Below are positions 13,970-24,999 of a stretch of 64,000 nt of DNA, in pieces (within the stretch, counting starts at the first letter, position 1; every line of letters starts with the position of its first letter). The DNA is from Clavelina lepadiformis (taxonomy: Eukaryota > Chordata > Ascidiacea > Aplousobranchia > Clavelinidae). Below the pieces are notes generated by a model. It was not told the origin of the DNA. It made no database searches and saw only the letters and a program-made list of their open reading frames with translations. The translations under genes and the position numbers were made by a program. The DNA is taken from contig NC_135247.1 of the NCBI RefSeq assembly GCF_947623445.1, forward strand, positions 3,040,501 through 3,104,500, read 5' to 3'.

Positions 13970-16900
13970 TTAATTTTCATCACTCAGTTCTATGACATCG
14001 ACTGACTCATTGCTTGAAACAACGTCATCAGACTCTTTTTCGAAATCTGCTTCCTAAAAACCAATTGAACACGATTAATCATAATAAATATGTGATAATG
14101 GAACACAGAACCTGTGAACCACAATTAGGTCACTCCATCCTAATGGATTGCATTCATACAAGTCTAACTGCATTTAAATAGGAAGTCGGTAAAAAGTAAA
14201 TTCCATCGTGTACAAAATACTTGGTTAATTTGTAAAAAAAACGCCATGGAATGAAGTTTTGTGTAGAACTGACGTTGACAGCAAATGTCAACTGTTAAGT
14301 AAAACTCTAACCGGAAAGCACAAATTTCATAAACTTTAAATAGTTTTCTTACGCTAGGAGGGTCACTTCCAGAAGCATTTCCCTCACCATTATCTGGTAT
14401 TTTAGATGAACTGGCACCCAAGTCTTCTTGTTCTTTTGAATACTTTTCGATAACTGTCTTCAAAGCAAGTTTAGATTGTGCTCTAAACATAAAATAGGTT
14501 AAAGTTTACAAGTGTAAGTGGAAACAGTACGCACTGGTCATTGAAATTTTATATTTACCTGTTCTCACTCAGTTTTTTCTGTAGTTCTGGACTCGATTTT
14601 GCAGGGTCAGAGGCAATTTGAAGTGTATTGTCGGTTAAATACGAACCAAAGTTGTAAACGAAGTCATAGTGCCTAATTCGCTAAACATATAGTCACAATT
14701 ATATTTGGAATAAAACTTTTTCTGCCCAAGGCTTCCATAGATCTTACGTAAACATTTCTATTAACAGACGTTAAAGGACAAATGATGTTGGTACACAAGC
14801 TGCATAAATAACCTCCTATGCTGGAGTCTTGCCTTAGCTGATACCTGCAACTGTTCTCCAACTTCTTTGAAGAGGTTTTCAGCCTCATTTTGAATTTGTG
14901 ATGTAGTCAACTGAAGGTTGCGCTTTTCACTGCCTTTTTTAACCAGGTACTGGATGTCCTGATAATCAGGAAATTTCTTTACACTGCAACAAAAGTGTAC
15001 CAGGTGGTACAAGGTAATATCGAATGGTAATAGTAGTCATACCAGGTAATATTTAACAAAGCATGCATTTTTAATTCATAAAATATAACTAACCGGTTAA
15101 CGTAAGATTCAACCTTTTTATTAAGCTCAGGAAATCGCGTCCCAGACAGCTTAATATTCCTCTCAATAACTCGACCAGTTCGCATGGGCACTTTTTGAAT
15201 ATCACAAAGTTTTTGAAACACCTGTTGGATAACAGTTCAGATAAAACACAAAAAACTAAACATCAAATATACACTATAAGAAGAGCTAGATGAGTTAATC
15301 AAGTTCTATTTGTGCAACTAGTTAGACCGAAAATTTACCTTCATGCATTTCTTCTTAAGTAAGCCCTCTTGAATATAAATGGAATCCTCTTCCTCCATCT
15401 CATCGAGAGTAAGTTCGTGAGCTTGGAGCCGTTTTATTTCATCAGAAAACTGTAAAATCATTTACAGTAACAAAACGCTTTAAAAAACCTGTCTGTGTTT
15501 GAGTGGGTATTGCTTCAGTATTTTTTGTCACCTTTTTCAGCAGACCTTCTAAATGTTCGATTTTCCTCTGAGTACGTTTAGTCTCCTCATCATCTTGCAA
15601 AGTGCCTGAGGGTTGATCTTCGTGGTTGGTCACTGAACTTTCAGATTCATTGTTAACTGATTCTAAAAATACAAACTGCCTTTCACTGAAAAAAGAATAA
15701 AAAGGGCTGGACAGAAATTTAAAAGAAACTAATTACTTGTATCTTTGTGCAGTCAATTTTTTTTATTAATTAACGTTATACCTAGCCACATAGAAACATT
15801 AAAAATCTTTGAAAGAAAGGTGCACTGACCACTGTCACTTGGGAATGGGATTGGTTGAATTCGAGCCTTTTTTATTGCACTTTCTGAAGCATCATTATTA
15901 TTACCGGTAAGCGAAAGATGTCTCCTACAAAACAAATCAGGAACTGAGATTTTCAACAAAATGAACGTGCATTATGCAGCACAATAAACTGCCAAGAACA
16001 CGTCCGATCCAGAATATTGCAATTTCCATGGTTAGACGCCATGCTTTAACCTTCTTGAACCAATTATAGGCCAGTATGGTCAGCGATGTTTTTCAGTGCA
16101 GAAAGTACCCTTGCACTTGGTGTGTCAAAATCAGTTGCACCAAACTGTGCTTAAAAACTGATGAAATTGTTTTTGGGGCCCGAAATTGTAGACTTAAGTT
16201 TAGCAAGCCATTGTAGGAGTTTGAGATATGTGCTTTTTGTGGATTTTATAAAATAATAGCCTAAGCCATACTAAATTAACATGCAAAATTTCAGAGAGGC
16301 CCATAATTGCAAGTTTAGCAATTTTACTAAATAATTCAATAACTTTAGTAATACAATAGTTTTAGCTGACAAGATCACATCAATGATTTTGTTAAAAATA
16401 CTAGTATACAACAAGCCTATTTCTGACTTTCAGTATGTCAGACAAGTATGAATAGGATTACAAATACCACATGTATTTAGGCAGGATGCAATATTATTCA
16501 GGCAACATATGATGTTATTCAGCAAAAATATGGTATTACTCAGTCAAAGTATGACATTATTCCAGTACTGGGTTGTGCATAGGTTGGTAATTACCTATTT
16601 TATCATATTATGACTTTGATATTGATATTATCTTAATATTTACATGCTAATGGAAGTAAACTAGTGTTGATAAAATGGTAGCATTGTGATTATTGCTTTG
16701 TGAACTTGTTCAGACGTTGAACGCTTGCACCTGCTGCAACAATTACTATGTTGATACAAGTCTCGCTTTGATATCATTCAACTGTTGCTCTTTTTATGTT
16801 GATTTTGGTATTATCTTTGTCTTGGTACTATTCAGCTAATGATATCAACATAGGTGTCAGTTGTAAACTGTAGCGGGAAGTATTCAAGTATAAACTTTTT

Positions 16901-18693
16901 ATTAGTACTAGGTACTGTGGATATTTATTCAATCAGTTTTTGTTCTTCTACTGTAATAAAACCAGCCTACGGTACTTGTTTTAGCACACATTAAAATTGT
17001 AAAATATGCCACTAACATTAGTATCAAAGTACTTTGATAACTTGAAATATAGTCCGTATACTGATACTGTACTCATACTCACAATTCAAATTTAGTACTG
17101 CCGTATGAGATGAATACAGTTCTAGACTGGTTATAGATGTGTAATAATACAAAATAAAATGCACAGGCATTATACGTGCATTGACATTATTGCCCAGACG
17201 TCCTTACCTCACTGGTTTCTTTCTGTGTTGTTCAAGTACAGTTGTTATGTCATTGATATAAACATAAACACACTTGCGGCCAGCCTGAAGTTTTTTAATA
17301 TACCTAAATAAAACAGATAAAAACAACCAGCTGTCCCAAAAGAGTAAATAATAATTAAACAAACACATAGTTTGTAACATAATCTAAAACTGTCGAACCT
17401 TAAAGAGCACTTCGACAACCAATTAATACATCATCTACCTGTTGAGCATATCAAAATATGTTGTGGAAGACTTAAACTCATTTGAAGCTTTTGCATGTCG
17501 AGTTCTAATTAATTTAATCAGCTTGTCAGGGTTATGTGCTTCTTCAATTAGAGGTTGGCAGGCTTGGATGAACTAGAAATATTTGAAAAATAACTTAAAT
17601 GTACCATATACAACATTCCTATACATCTACACATATATTTTGCTGCTTTTTTCACATTTAACCTTCCATTGCAAAGTTTACATAGGTGCTGATGGTAATC
17701 ATTTTACTGGTTTCCACCTACCGAAAGCTGATACACGTAACACATTAATTAAATAAGTCCTGCCCAATGATGTCTCAGCCCAAGCTCGCATCTTAGCAGC
17801 AAGCACTGTGGTCTAGACCAGTGACAGGTAAAATATAACACATTGGCCAAATACAGCCTCAACAAAGTTTTATGAAGCTTGGTATCAAGTCAAAAACTTA
17901 CATTTTTTAGAGACAAAACAACGTTTATGGAAAACATTGTTTACAGACTGGTCTATTTAGAGAAAGACTGATAAATTAATAGCCAAATGTAACAACCAAG
18001 AACCCAATCCATATTATTATGTAATATCATAGCAACCGTATAAAAACAGGTTTCACACCATACATGCTTCCAAGAAAAAGTCTTTTGGCACAAAGCTATA
18101 ACAACTTGTAAAAGCTTTTCTAAATTTGGTAACTCAGGAATAAGATTATAAGACTTCATTATATCAAAAACCGGTTTATGACATTATAAAAGTTTTTGGC
18201 CAGGCTTGCCTCTGAAGATTTTATATCAGTATCCAATGCAGAACTTGTGTCAAAAAGTTAGTTCACCGCTTGTATAGACACCAGTGGATGTTATCCGCAG
18301 TTGGCATATTGTGAGTCTTGGGAATGAACTTTATTACGGTGACATGATTTGACATCACAATGACAACATAGTGAAATTAAATAGGCCTATACATTGATAT
18401 CCATCCTCCATGCAAGTGAAAGAGTAAAAATGTATTGTTTATTGATTAGCTGAACAACACACCTTTTCTAAAAAAGTTTCAATTGTATCATCATCATTAA
18501 TGTGGTCAACAGAATCAGATTTTACATGTGCTACATTACGACAGTTCTCTGTAGCATGCCCATTCTGAGAAGCAGAGTTTGGGCTTTTGGGTGGGTTGTC
18601 TAAATTGCTGTTTGACTCATCACTTTTTGTTTGGCTTGGGATCGGTAATTCTTCTTCACTTTCGGACGAAATTAGAATGATATCATTGCTCAT
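13970..18693 (-). CDS. DAXX: DAXX, histone H3.3 chaperone and SUMO-binding corepressor
   Basis: Eleven exons (18693-18463, 17572-17439, 17303-17208, 15924-15830, 15662-15532, 15449-15339, 15221-15094, 14983-14813, 14672-14559, 14482-14353, 14053-13970) total 1425 nt, or 474 residues; human DAXX is 740. Residues about 75-155 match the N-terminal helical bundle (ending YVYINDITTVLEQHRKK). Residues about 200-400 match the histone-binding domain: LQAHELTLDEMEEEDSIYIQ, TGRVIERNIKLSGTRFPELN, FPDYQD, and RRHYDFVYNFGSYLTDN. DAXX with ATRX deposits H3.3 and acts at PML bodies. There are SUMO-interacting motifs at both ends: IILISSESEEE at residues 5-15 and VIELSDEN at the extreme C-terminus. The long acidic and Ser/Pro-rich tail of vertebrate DAXX is reduced to about 60 residues. 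The gene runs convergently with NELFE. Confidence 0.93.
15925..17207. other. Large DAXX intron
   Basis: This 1.28-kb intron lies between the helical-bundle exons and the linker exon. It is AT-rich and includes three to four imperfect copies of a roughly 22-bp unit at about 16490-16565 (TTATTCAG followed by CAA and ATATG). No other gene is seen. Confidence 0.5.
17573..18462. other. First DAXX intron
   Basis: An 890-bp intron after exon 1. Nothing is recognised beyond AT-rich sequence; a short open frame on the minus strand (17953-18159) has no coding signature. Confidence 0.45.
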
Positions 18694-20084
18694 TTTTCAC
18701 AGCATGTAATTCCACAATACCTACTTATCTTCAGGAACGGTTTGACAGTCTGCAAAAATATTAAATACTCTTCAAAACAGCACAAAAACAATGCAATACT
18801 GAAAATGTAGAAAAAGAATCATATATGGAGATTTTAACTTAAATATAGATCATAATGTCACATAAAGTGGACAGAAATTGAAGTAATCGAGGTTGCATTA
18901 TAATCCTTATACGTAAACATATATCACGCCATAGTATCAAATTCTAGACTCAAAATGTAGAAATACACTATGATGTGGTAACGACTGTTATTCAACAATT
19001 GCTTGAGTAATCAATTTAAAACCCTGTTTAGCTTGATACAGGCCACCATAACTGAACAAAACATGTTATTAAAGAATGGACACTTTTTGATTAATTACCT
19101 GAAATTCATCACAACGTTCACGAACCAACTGAAAACTTTTCGCAGACTTTCAACTGGTCCATGAACCTCAGGTTAAGAATATCTGCCATAAATATTTATT
19201 TTATATTTGGGTTTTAGTTTTATGTGATAATACCCAAATTTTTAACTGATTTTCAGTATTCACCAGGAGTACTGCATAGCCGGGTGGGAACTGGGAACGG
19301 GATAGGCTACTACTGAAATGTACAGGTTCGAATGCTACCACTAGGTTCGAGTGGTACCATCAATGGTTCAAATGGCACCATTCTACTGAATCTGTATATT
19401 TTAGTAGTATCCGTTAAGGGCATGAAGTCTATTGTGGAGATGGTGGTGTGGCTTGCTTTTAGGTTGGCCTAAAGCCAAGACTATTAGTCTTATTGTTAGA
19501 CTCCTATAGACAATAGTCTTTGACTCCGTTGCGTTTGCTGTCTCTATAATGTTTCTTCAAATCAACACCAACTTCATAAAGTCTAATTGTTATATTGTCC
19601 GAATAGGTTGTACCAAATTAGAAACATTTACACCATCTTTCCACATTTAAACCAAGCTATATCTCAAATTCAGTAATGATTCCAATTCCGAATAATTCAG
19701 CAATAACTTCAATTCAGCAGAACAGAAGTATAGCTAAGAGCGACAAAAGAACAGAGTGAAGAGAGAGATTTAGATCAAACCTTAGCTTTTATACTCCCGT
19801 ATTTTAACCAAAGGTCGAGTACCAAACTAGCCATACAATGACACGTATCTACGTGTCCATGTTACATTCTAAGCTTTTATCACAAAGAATTAAAATCGAT
19901 TTTGCACCGAGTACAGAAAACCACTTGACACATTTAACTACGTCACATGTCGATTTGGAACTAAGATTGAATACGGATTAAACTAGGAACACTACACTTC
20001 AAATATTGTAAAGAATTTAACTGGAGACACAAAAATTGCTTAACAAATGCCAATTATAGAACTTGTTTAATTTGATTACTGTAT
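18694..20084. other. Intergenic region between DAXX and the tRNA-Ser array
   Basis: Contains the DAXX promoter side and the left approach to the repeat array. The only structured element noticed is a triplet of B-box-like sequences at 19325-19375. No gene is recognised. Confidence 0.45.
19325..19375 (+). promoter_or_regulatory. Three clustered B-box-like (TFIIIC) motifs
   Basis: GGTTCGAATGC at 19325, GGTTCGAGTGG at 19344 and GGTTCAAATGG at 19365 each resemble the Pol III B box (GGTTCGANTCC). They are spaced 19 and 21 bp apart, with no tRNA body around them. They lie about 0.9 kb upstream of the first tRNA-Ser relic. They could be TFIIIC-binding relics or a decayed minisatellite built on a tRNA T arm. 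Confidence 0.35.
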
Positions 20085-20129
20085 ATATAGATATAGTCAT
20101 AAGTAAAACTAAAATTTATGAATTTCTTC

Positions 20130-20144
20130 AACTGCCGACAACGG
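20130..20144 (+). pseudogene. tRNA-Ser 3'-end fragment
   Basis: Only the last acceptor-arm bases (CTGCCGACAACG) survive, fused to the AT-rich leader of a block. They are followed by the normal inter-tRNA spacer that leads into the next relic, which suggests a deletion removed the MITE, the minisatellite and most of this gene. Confidence 0.55.
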
Positions 20145-20220
20145 CGATATTACTTTTGCAATCTCATATGGATATTCGGAAAAGTGCTATTTTATCTATT
20201 TCATCTATGCATTAAGCACA

Positions 20221-20281
20221 GTTGTCGTGGCTGAGTGGTTAAGGCGACAGACTTGAAATCTGTTGGGCTATGCCCGCGTAC
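20221..20281 (+). pseudogene. Truncated tRNA-Ser (UGA)
   Basis: The acceptor 5' strand, D arm (with CTGAG for CCGAG) and anticodon arm with loop CTTGAAA (UGA) are present. The sequence breaks after the variable arm and continues directly into the end of the tRNA-like element (GAGCCAACAA), so the T arm and acceptor 3' strand are missing. Confidence 0.8.
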
Positions 20282-20320
20282 GAGCCAACAATCGTTTGAT
20301 GACCATTTGACTGTCTAGGC

Positions 20321-20985
20321 CAGTGGTTCTCAACCGGGGGTCCGCGGACCCCCAAGGGTCCGCGAAACGTTTTCAGGGGGTCCGTGAGAACTTCGAAATT
20401 TGCAACATAAAGTACGAGTTTTTAAAAAGTTTTTGCTGTTTATCATTGCTGTTTGGAATAGGCTTGAACATTTGCTTAATTGCCTATTGTGATGGGACAA
20501 TATAAAAGCTTATTGAGATTTATCACCCGCGGGGAAGGCCTATTGTGATGCAATAGATTGCGGATTATACGAGAAGACAGCTGGATACAGTGATTTTAAG
20601 TTGCTGGAGATTGCACATAATCGATTTCTCAGTTTCTGCTCTCGTTCATATAAAATCGAAGTCACGTAACCAACTAAATGTTGAAGACGACATGCGACTA
20701 TCGATTTCGAAAACACAACCCCGTATTTCAAGACTTGTTTCTAATATGCAACAGCAAAACTCCCATTAAGTGTATTCGCTTTGAAATAAATAAAAATATC
20801 CGCATAGTTTGATGTTATTTTGATTGAATAGCGCAGTTGTGCACCAAGACTATTAAGTAAAACTAAGCAAAGAAACATTTAAGTGCAGTCTCAGAACCCT
20901 TAGTTTGCTTAAACTTCAGGGGTCCGCCAACTGCTTTGACAGCACCAAAAGGGGTCCGCCAAGATCAGAAGGTTGAGAACCACTG
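20321..20985. mobile_element. Non-autonomous hAT-type element
   Basis: Perfect 15-bp terminal inverted repeats (CAGTGGTTCTCAACC and its complement) bound 665 bp. The 8-bp target duplication GTCTAGGC is exact at 20313-20320 and 20986-20993. The left end holds the 18-bp palindrome GGGGGTCCGCGGACCCCC, and both subterminal regions carry GGGTCCGC-type sequence. The TIR is of the hAT/Charlie type. No transposase is encoded. It sits in the first minisatellite unit. Confidence 0.88.
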
Positions 20986-21196
20986 GTCTAGGCCACCAGC
21001 TGGCTAGACTCACGTAAATCCTGAGTATTTAGGAAGCTGCCGGAAGCTGTAAAAAAAGTTGCAAAAGTTGCAAAAACTTGCCCTACTAATCACCTATTCC
21101 TAATCCTAATCACTTACCTTATATAATATATATAGATATCTATATATAGATATAGTCATAAGTAAAACTAAAATTTCTGATTTTCTTCACGTTTAA

Positions 21197-21645
21197 GGGG
21201 TCACTTTCCAATAAAACGACAATTTTATGCCGGCAACACAGTGATTGTGACCGTGTTGCACTCAATGCGTCATATTAAAAAAAGTAAAAATTATCCGGTC
21301 CATTGCGCATGTGACGTCGATGTGGAGTAGTTCGTCGTTACTTTGACGACAGCTGGTTCCAGGTCTAGGCTAAGTTGTAAATTTTGTGTGGGTTTGAATT
21401 TTTGTTTTTTTGGAGTATTTGTCATAAATTGTTAAGCTAAAAACTTGTTGTAAAGTTTAGGCAATTGTTATAGAAAACTGAGTACATGGATTTTGTCCAA
21501 ACTAAGACGGTAGACAGACATAACCTAGGTCTTGTTGCAAGCCAAAATTCAGGGTAGGTTTATGATGTAGTTTTGCGTTGGTAGCTTCTTGATTTAATGT
21601 ACTTTGCATTGAAAAGCCTATCTCTTTGAATTGGGACATGACCCC
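21197..21645. mobile_element. TTAA-flanked MITE, copy 1 (piggyBac-like)
   Basis: 449 bp between TTAA at 21193-21196 and 21646-21649, with ends GGGGTCACTTTCCAAT and ATTGGGACATGACCCC forming an imperfect inverted repeat. TTAA target sites suggest the piggyBac superfamily. No transposase domain is present. Because all blocks share the same insertion point, it predates block amplification. Confidence 0.75.
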
Positions 21646-21749
21646 TTAAGCAAATAACAGAAGTTTACTTTAGTACTTAAAATTTAGTTGAAACTAGCTT
21701 ATAGTTAATACACTACAGAGACGTAGGCGTAGCTAGGTCTCGAAATCAG

Positions 21750-21975
21750 CTTGATTTTCATCTAGACTACGCTAGCTTGATTTTCATCTAGACTACGCTT
21801 GCTTGATTTTCATCTAGACTACGCTAGCTTGATTTTCATCTAGACTACGCTAGCTTGATTTTCATCTAGACTACGCTAGCTTGATTTTCATCTAGACTAC
21901 GCTAGCTTGATTTTCATCTAGACCACCCTAGCTAGATTTTTATCTAGACTACGCTAGCTACATTTTCATCTTGTC
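21750..21975. repeat. 26-bp minisatellite, block 1
   Basis: About eight to nine copies of a 26-bp unit containing CTTGATTTTCATCTAGACTA and ending CGCTAG. The last units drift to GCTAGATTTTTATCTAGAC and then run into the constant linker before the tRNA genes. Confidence 0.9.
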
Positions 21976-22081
21976 AGATTTGAAAGTCAGGAGAAGGTTC
22001 CGGAAACACCGACATGGTGGAATCTATCTAGTGATTCCAGAAAAGTGCCATTTTATTTATTTGCATTTCACATTAAGCACA

Positions 22082-22163
22082 GTTGTCGTGGCCGAGTGGT
22101 TAAGGCGACAGACTCGAAATCTGTTGGGCCCTGCCAGCGTAGGTTCGAATCCCGCCGACAACG
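22082..22163 (+). tRNA. tRNA-Ser (CGA), cluster A1
   Basis: 82 nt fold as a type II tRNA: acceptor GTTGTCG/CGACAAC with discriminator G, D arm GCCGAGTGGTTAAGGC, anticodon stem ACAGA/TCTGT around loop CTCGAAA, a 14-nt long variable arm, and T loop TTCGAAT. The T stem GTAGG/CCCGC has one A-C mismatch. A T4 terminator follows about 10 nt downstream. The layout matches animal tRNA-Ser-CGA. Confidence 0.92.
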
Positions 22164-22240
22164 CAGATGTTACTTTTGCAATTTCATATGGATATTCGGA
22201 AATGTGGTATTTTAACTATTTCATCTATGCATTAAGCACA

Positions 22241-22322
22241 GTTTTCGTGGCCGAGTGGTTAAGGCGACAGACTCGATATCTGTTGGGCCCTGCCCGCGTA
22301 GGTTCGAATCCCGCCGAAAACG
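22241..22322 (+). tRNA. tRNA-Ser (CGA), cluster A2, compensated acceptor
   Basis: The acceptor reads GTTTTCG/CGAAAAC, a compensated change of the fourth base pair. The anticodon loop is CTCGATA, with A37 changed to T beside the CGA anticodon, which may impair decoding. T stem is GTAGG/CCCGC. A T4 terminator is present. Confidence 0.85.
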
Positions 22323-22399
22323 CAGATATTACTTTTGCAATTTCATATGGATATTCGGAAATGTGTCATATTAACTATTTCATCTATGCATTAAGCACA

Positions 22400-22481
22400 G
22401 TTGTCGTGGCCGAGTGGTTAAGGCGACAGACTCGAAATCTGTTGGGCCCTGCCCGCGTAGGTTCGAATCCTGCCGACAACG
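22400..22481 (+). tRNA. tRNA-Ser (CGA), cluster A3, fully paired
   Basis: Standard acceptor and anticodon stems, with T stem GTAGG/CCTGC paired throughout (one T-G wobble). This is one of the best-folded copies in the array. A T4 terminator follows. Confidence 0.94.
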
Positions 22482-22558
22482 CCGATATTACTTTTACAAT
22501 TTCATATGGATATTCGGAAATGTGGTATTTTAACTATTTCATCTATGCATTTAGCACA

Positions 22559-22640
22559 GTTGTCGTGGCCGAGTGGTTAAGGCGACAGACTAGAAATCTG
22601 CTGGGCTCTGCCCGCTTAGGTTCGAATCCTGCCGACAACG
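22559..22640 (+). tRNA. tRNA-Ser (AGA), cluster A4
   Basis: Anticodon loop CTAGAAA gives AGA (read as IGA). The stem ACAGA/TCTGC has a terminal A-C mismatch, and T stem TTAGG/CCTGC a terminal T-C mismatch. The 3' flank is the block-end type, with the first T4 about 48 nt downstream. Confidence 0.87.
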
Positions 22641-22751
22641 CGGAATTGGAATCACGCTTCCATAAGTGATTTGCGAAAAGTGTGATTTTATCTATTTTCA
22701 TGGAAATACTAAAGCAATAAAGTCAAGATGCGCAGAAAGCACGGGGTGATC

Positions 22752-22829
22752 GGGACGGAACCCATAGCACAGTGGAAAAACTGGAGAACGGCGACAGACA
22801 AGCTGCAGGTTCAAACCAGCGAGCCGCAG
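22752..22829 (+). repeat. tRNA-like element with A and B boxes, copy 1
   Basis: TAGCACAGTGG matches the Pol III A box and GGTTCAAACC the B box, 32 nt apart, inside a roughly 78-bp sequence that does not fold as a normal tRNA. It reads as a tRNA-derived SINE head or tRNA relic between the AGA gene and the second minisatellite. Confidence 0.6.
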
Positions 22830-22866
22830 AGCGACGAGCCAACAACCGTTTGATGACCATTTGACT

Positions 22867-23006
22867 GTCTAGGCCACCAGCTGGCCAGACTGACGTCTAG
22901 GCCACCAGCTGGCTAGACTGACGTCTAGTTCACCAGCTGGCTAGACTGACGTCTAGTTCACCAGCTGGTTAGACTGACGTCTAGTTCACCAGCTGGCTAG
23001 ACTCAC
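22867..23006. repeat. Roughly 28-bp minisatellite (CCAGCTGG units), block 1
   Basis: Five units built on GTCTAGGCCACCAGCTGG plus CTAGACTGAC; later units read GTCTAGTTCACC. The palindrome CCAGCTGG is constant. Confidence 0.88.
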
Positions 23007-23189
23007 GTAAATCCTGAGTATTTAGGAAGCTGCCGGAAGCTGTAAAAAAAGTTGCAAAAGTTGCAAAAACTTGCCCTACTAATCACCTATTCCTAATCCT
23101 AATCACTTACCTTATATAATATATATAGATATCTATATATAGATATAGTAATAAGTAAAACTAAAATTTATGAATTTCTTCACGTTTAA

Positions 23190-23645
23190 GGGGTCACTTT
23201 CCAATAAAACGACAATTTTATGCCGGCAACACAGTGATTGTGACCGTGTTGCACTCAATGCGTCATATTAAAAAAAGTAAAAATTTTCCGGTCCAATGCG
23301 CATGTGCCGTCGATGTGGAGTAGTTCGTCGTTACTTTGACGACAGCTGGTTCCAGGTCTAGGCTAAGTTGTAAATTTTGTGTGGGTTTGAATTTTTGTTT
23401 TTTTGGAGTATTTGTCATAAATTGTTAAGCTAAAAACTTGTTGTAAAGTTTAGGCAATTGTTATAGAAAACTGAGTACATGGATTTTGTCCAAACTAAGA
23501 CGGTAGACAGACATAACCTAGGTCCTAGGTCTTGTTGCAAGCCAAAACTCAGGGTAGGTTTATGATGTAGTTTTGCGTTGGTAGCTTCTTGATTTAATGT
23601 ACTTTGCATTGAAAAGCCTATCTCTTTGAATTGGGACATGACCCC
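23190..23645. mobile_element. TTAA-flanked MITE, copy 2
   Basis: Same element as at 21197, but 456 bp: a 7-bp CCTAGGT duplication makes the 456-bp allele shared with the copies at 25257, 30031 and 34386. Confidence 0.75.
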
Positions 23646-23749
23646 TTAAGCAAATAACAGAAGTTTACTTTAGTACTTAAAATTTAGTTGAAACTAGCTT
23701 ATAGTTAATACACTACAGAGACGTAGGCGTAGCTAGGTCTCGAAATCAG

Positions 23750-23946
23750 CTTGATTTTCATCTAGACTACGCTAGCTTGATTTTCATCTAGACTACGCTT
23801 GCTTGATTTTCATCTAGACTACGCTAGCTTGATTTTCATCTAGACTACGCTAGCTTGATTTTCATCTAGACTACGCTAGCTTGATTTTCATCTAGACTAC
23901 CCTAGCTAGATTTTTATCTAAAATTCGCTAGCTACATTTTCATCTT
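23750..23946. repeat. 26-bp minisatellite, block 2
   Basis: About seven and a half units. The penultimate unit carries the variant TCTAAAATTCGCTAG, shared with blocks 3 and 5. Confidence 0.88.
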
Positions 23947-24055
23947 GTCAGATTTGAAAGTCAGGAGAAGGTTCCGGAAACACCGACATGGTGGAATCTA
24001 TCTAGTGATTCGAGAAAAGTGCCATTTTATTTATTTGCATTTCACATTAAGCACA

Positions 24056-24137
24056 GTTGTCGTGGCCGAGTGGTTAAGGCGACAGACTCGAAATCTGTTG
24101 GGCCCTGCCAGCGTAGGTTCGAATCCCGCCGACAACG
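24056..24137 (+). tRNA. tRNA-Ser (CGA), cluster B1
   Basis: Same sequence class as A1: variable arm ending CCAGC, T stem GTAGG/CCCGC, T4 terminator. It is the first gene after the block linker. Confidence 0.92.
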
Positions 24138-24214
24138 CAGATGTTACTTTTGCAATTTCATATGGATATTCGGAAATGTGGTATTTTAACTATTTCATCT
24201 ATGTATTAAGCACA

Positions 24215-24296
24215 GTTTTCGTGGCCGAGTGGTTAAGGCGACAGACTCGAAATCTGTTGGGCCCTGCCAGCGTAGGTTCGAATCCCGCCGACAACG
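24215..24296 (+). tRNA. tRNA-Ser (CGA), cluster B2, uncompensated acceptor
   Basis: The acceptor 5' strand is GTTTTCG but the 3' strand is still CGACAAC, leaving a T-C mismatch at the fourth pair. Loop CTCGAAA is normal. It looks like the uncompensated form of A2. Confidence 0.83.
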
Positions 24297-24373
24297 CAGA
24301 TGTTACTTTTGCAATTTCATATGGATATTCGGAAATGTGGTATTTTAACTATTTCATCTATGTATTAAGCACA

Positions 24374-24455
24374 GTTGTCGTGGCCGAGTGGTTAAGGCGA
24401 CAGACTCGAAATCTGTTGGGCCCTGCCAGCGTAGGTTCGAATCCCGCCGACAACG
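24374..24455 (+). tRNA. tRNA-Ser (CGA), cluster B3
   Basis: Normal acceptor GTTGTCG/CGACAAC, variable arm ending CCAGC, T stem GTAGG/CCCGC with the A-C mismatch, T4 terminator present. Confidence 0.92.
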
Positions 24456-24532
24456 CAGATGTTACTTTTGCAATTTCATATGGATATTCGGAAATGTATC
24501 ATTTTAACTATTTCATCTATGCATTAAGTACA

Positions 24533-24614
24533 GTTGTCGTGGCCGAGTGGTTAAGGCGACAGACTCGAAATCTGTTGGGCCCTGCCAGCGTAGGTTCGAG
24601 TCCTGCCGACAACG
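24533..24614 (+). tRNA. tRNA-Ser (CGA), cluster B4
   Basis: Paired T stem GTAGG/CCTGC with T loop TTCGAGT. The 5' flank reads AAGTACA instead of AAGCACA. T4 terminator present. Confidence 0.92.
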
Positions 24615-24691
24615 CCGATATTACTTTTACAATTTCATATGGATATTCGGAAATGTGGTATTTTAACTATTTCATCTATGCATTAAGCACA

Positions 24692-24773
24692 GTTGTCGTG
24701 GCCGAGTGGTTAAGGCGACAGACTAGAAATCTGCTGGGCTCTGCCCGCTTAGGTTCGAATCCTGCCGACAACG
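24692..24773 (+). tRNA. tRNA-Ser (AGA), cluster B5
   Basis: Same AGA form as A4, at the block-end position before the constant 3' flank, with the same terminal mismatches in the anticodon and T stems. Confidence 0.87.
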
Positions 24774-24884
24774 CGGAATTGGAATCACGCTTCCATAAGT
24801 GATTTGCGAAAAGTGTGATTTTATCTATTTGCATGGAAATACTAAAGTAATAAAGTCAAGATGCGCAAAAAGCACGGGGCGGGC

Positions 24885-24962
24885 GGGACGGAACCCATAG
24901 CACAGTGGAAAAACTGGAAAACGGCGACAGACAAGCTGCAGGTTCAAACCAGCGAGCCGCAG
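24885..24962 (+). repeat. tRNA-like element, copy 2
   Basis: A box TAGCACAGTGG and B box GGTTCAAACC are intact. The 5' flank is GC-richer (GGGCGGGCGGG) than in copy 1. Confidence 0.6.
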
Positions 24963-24999
24963 AGCGACGAGCCAACAACCGTTTGAGGACCATTTGACT

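Noticed and set aside
21750-21975. 26-bp repeat as a coding repeat
   Set aside because: Unit length is not a multiple of three, and copy number varies between blocks without regard to frame; it is a minisatellite.
23430-23639. 69-residue open frame on the minus strand repeated in most blocks
   Set aside because: It lies inside the TTAA-flanked MITE; conservation is explained by recent block duplication, and it has no domain or splice context.
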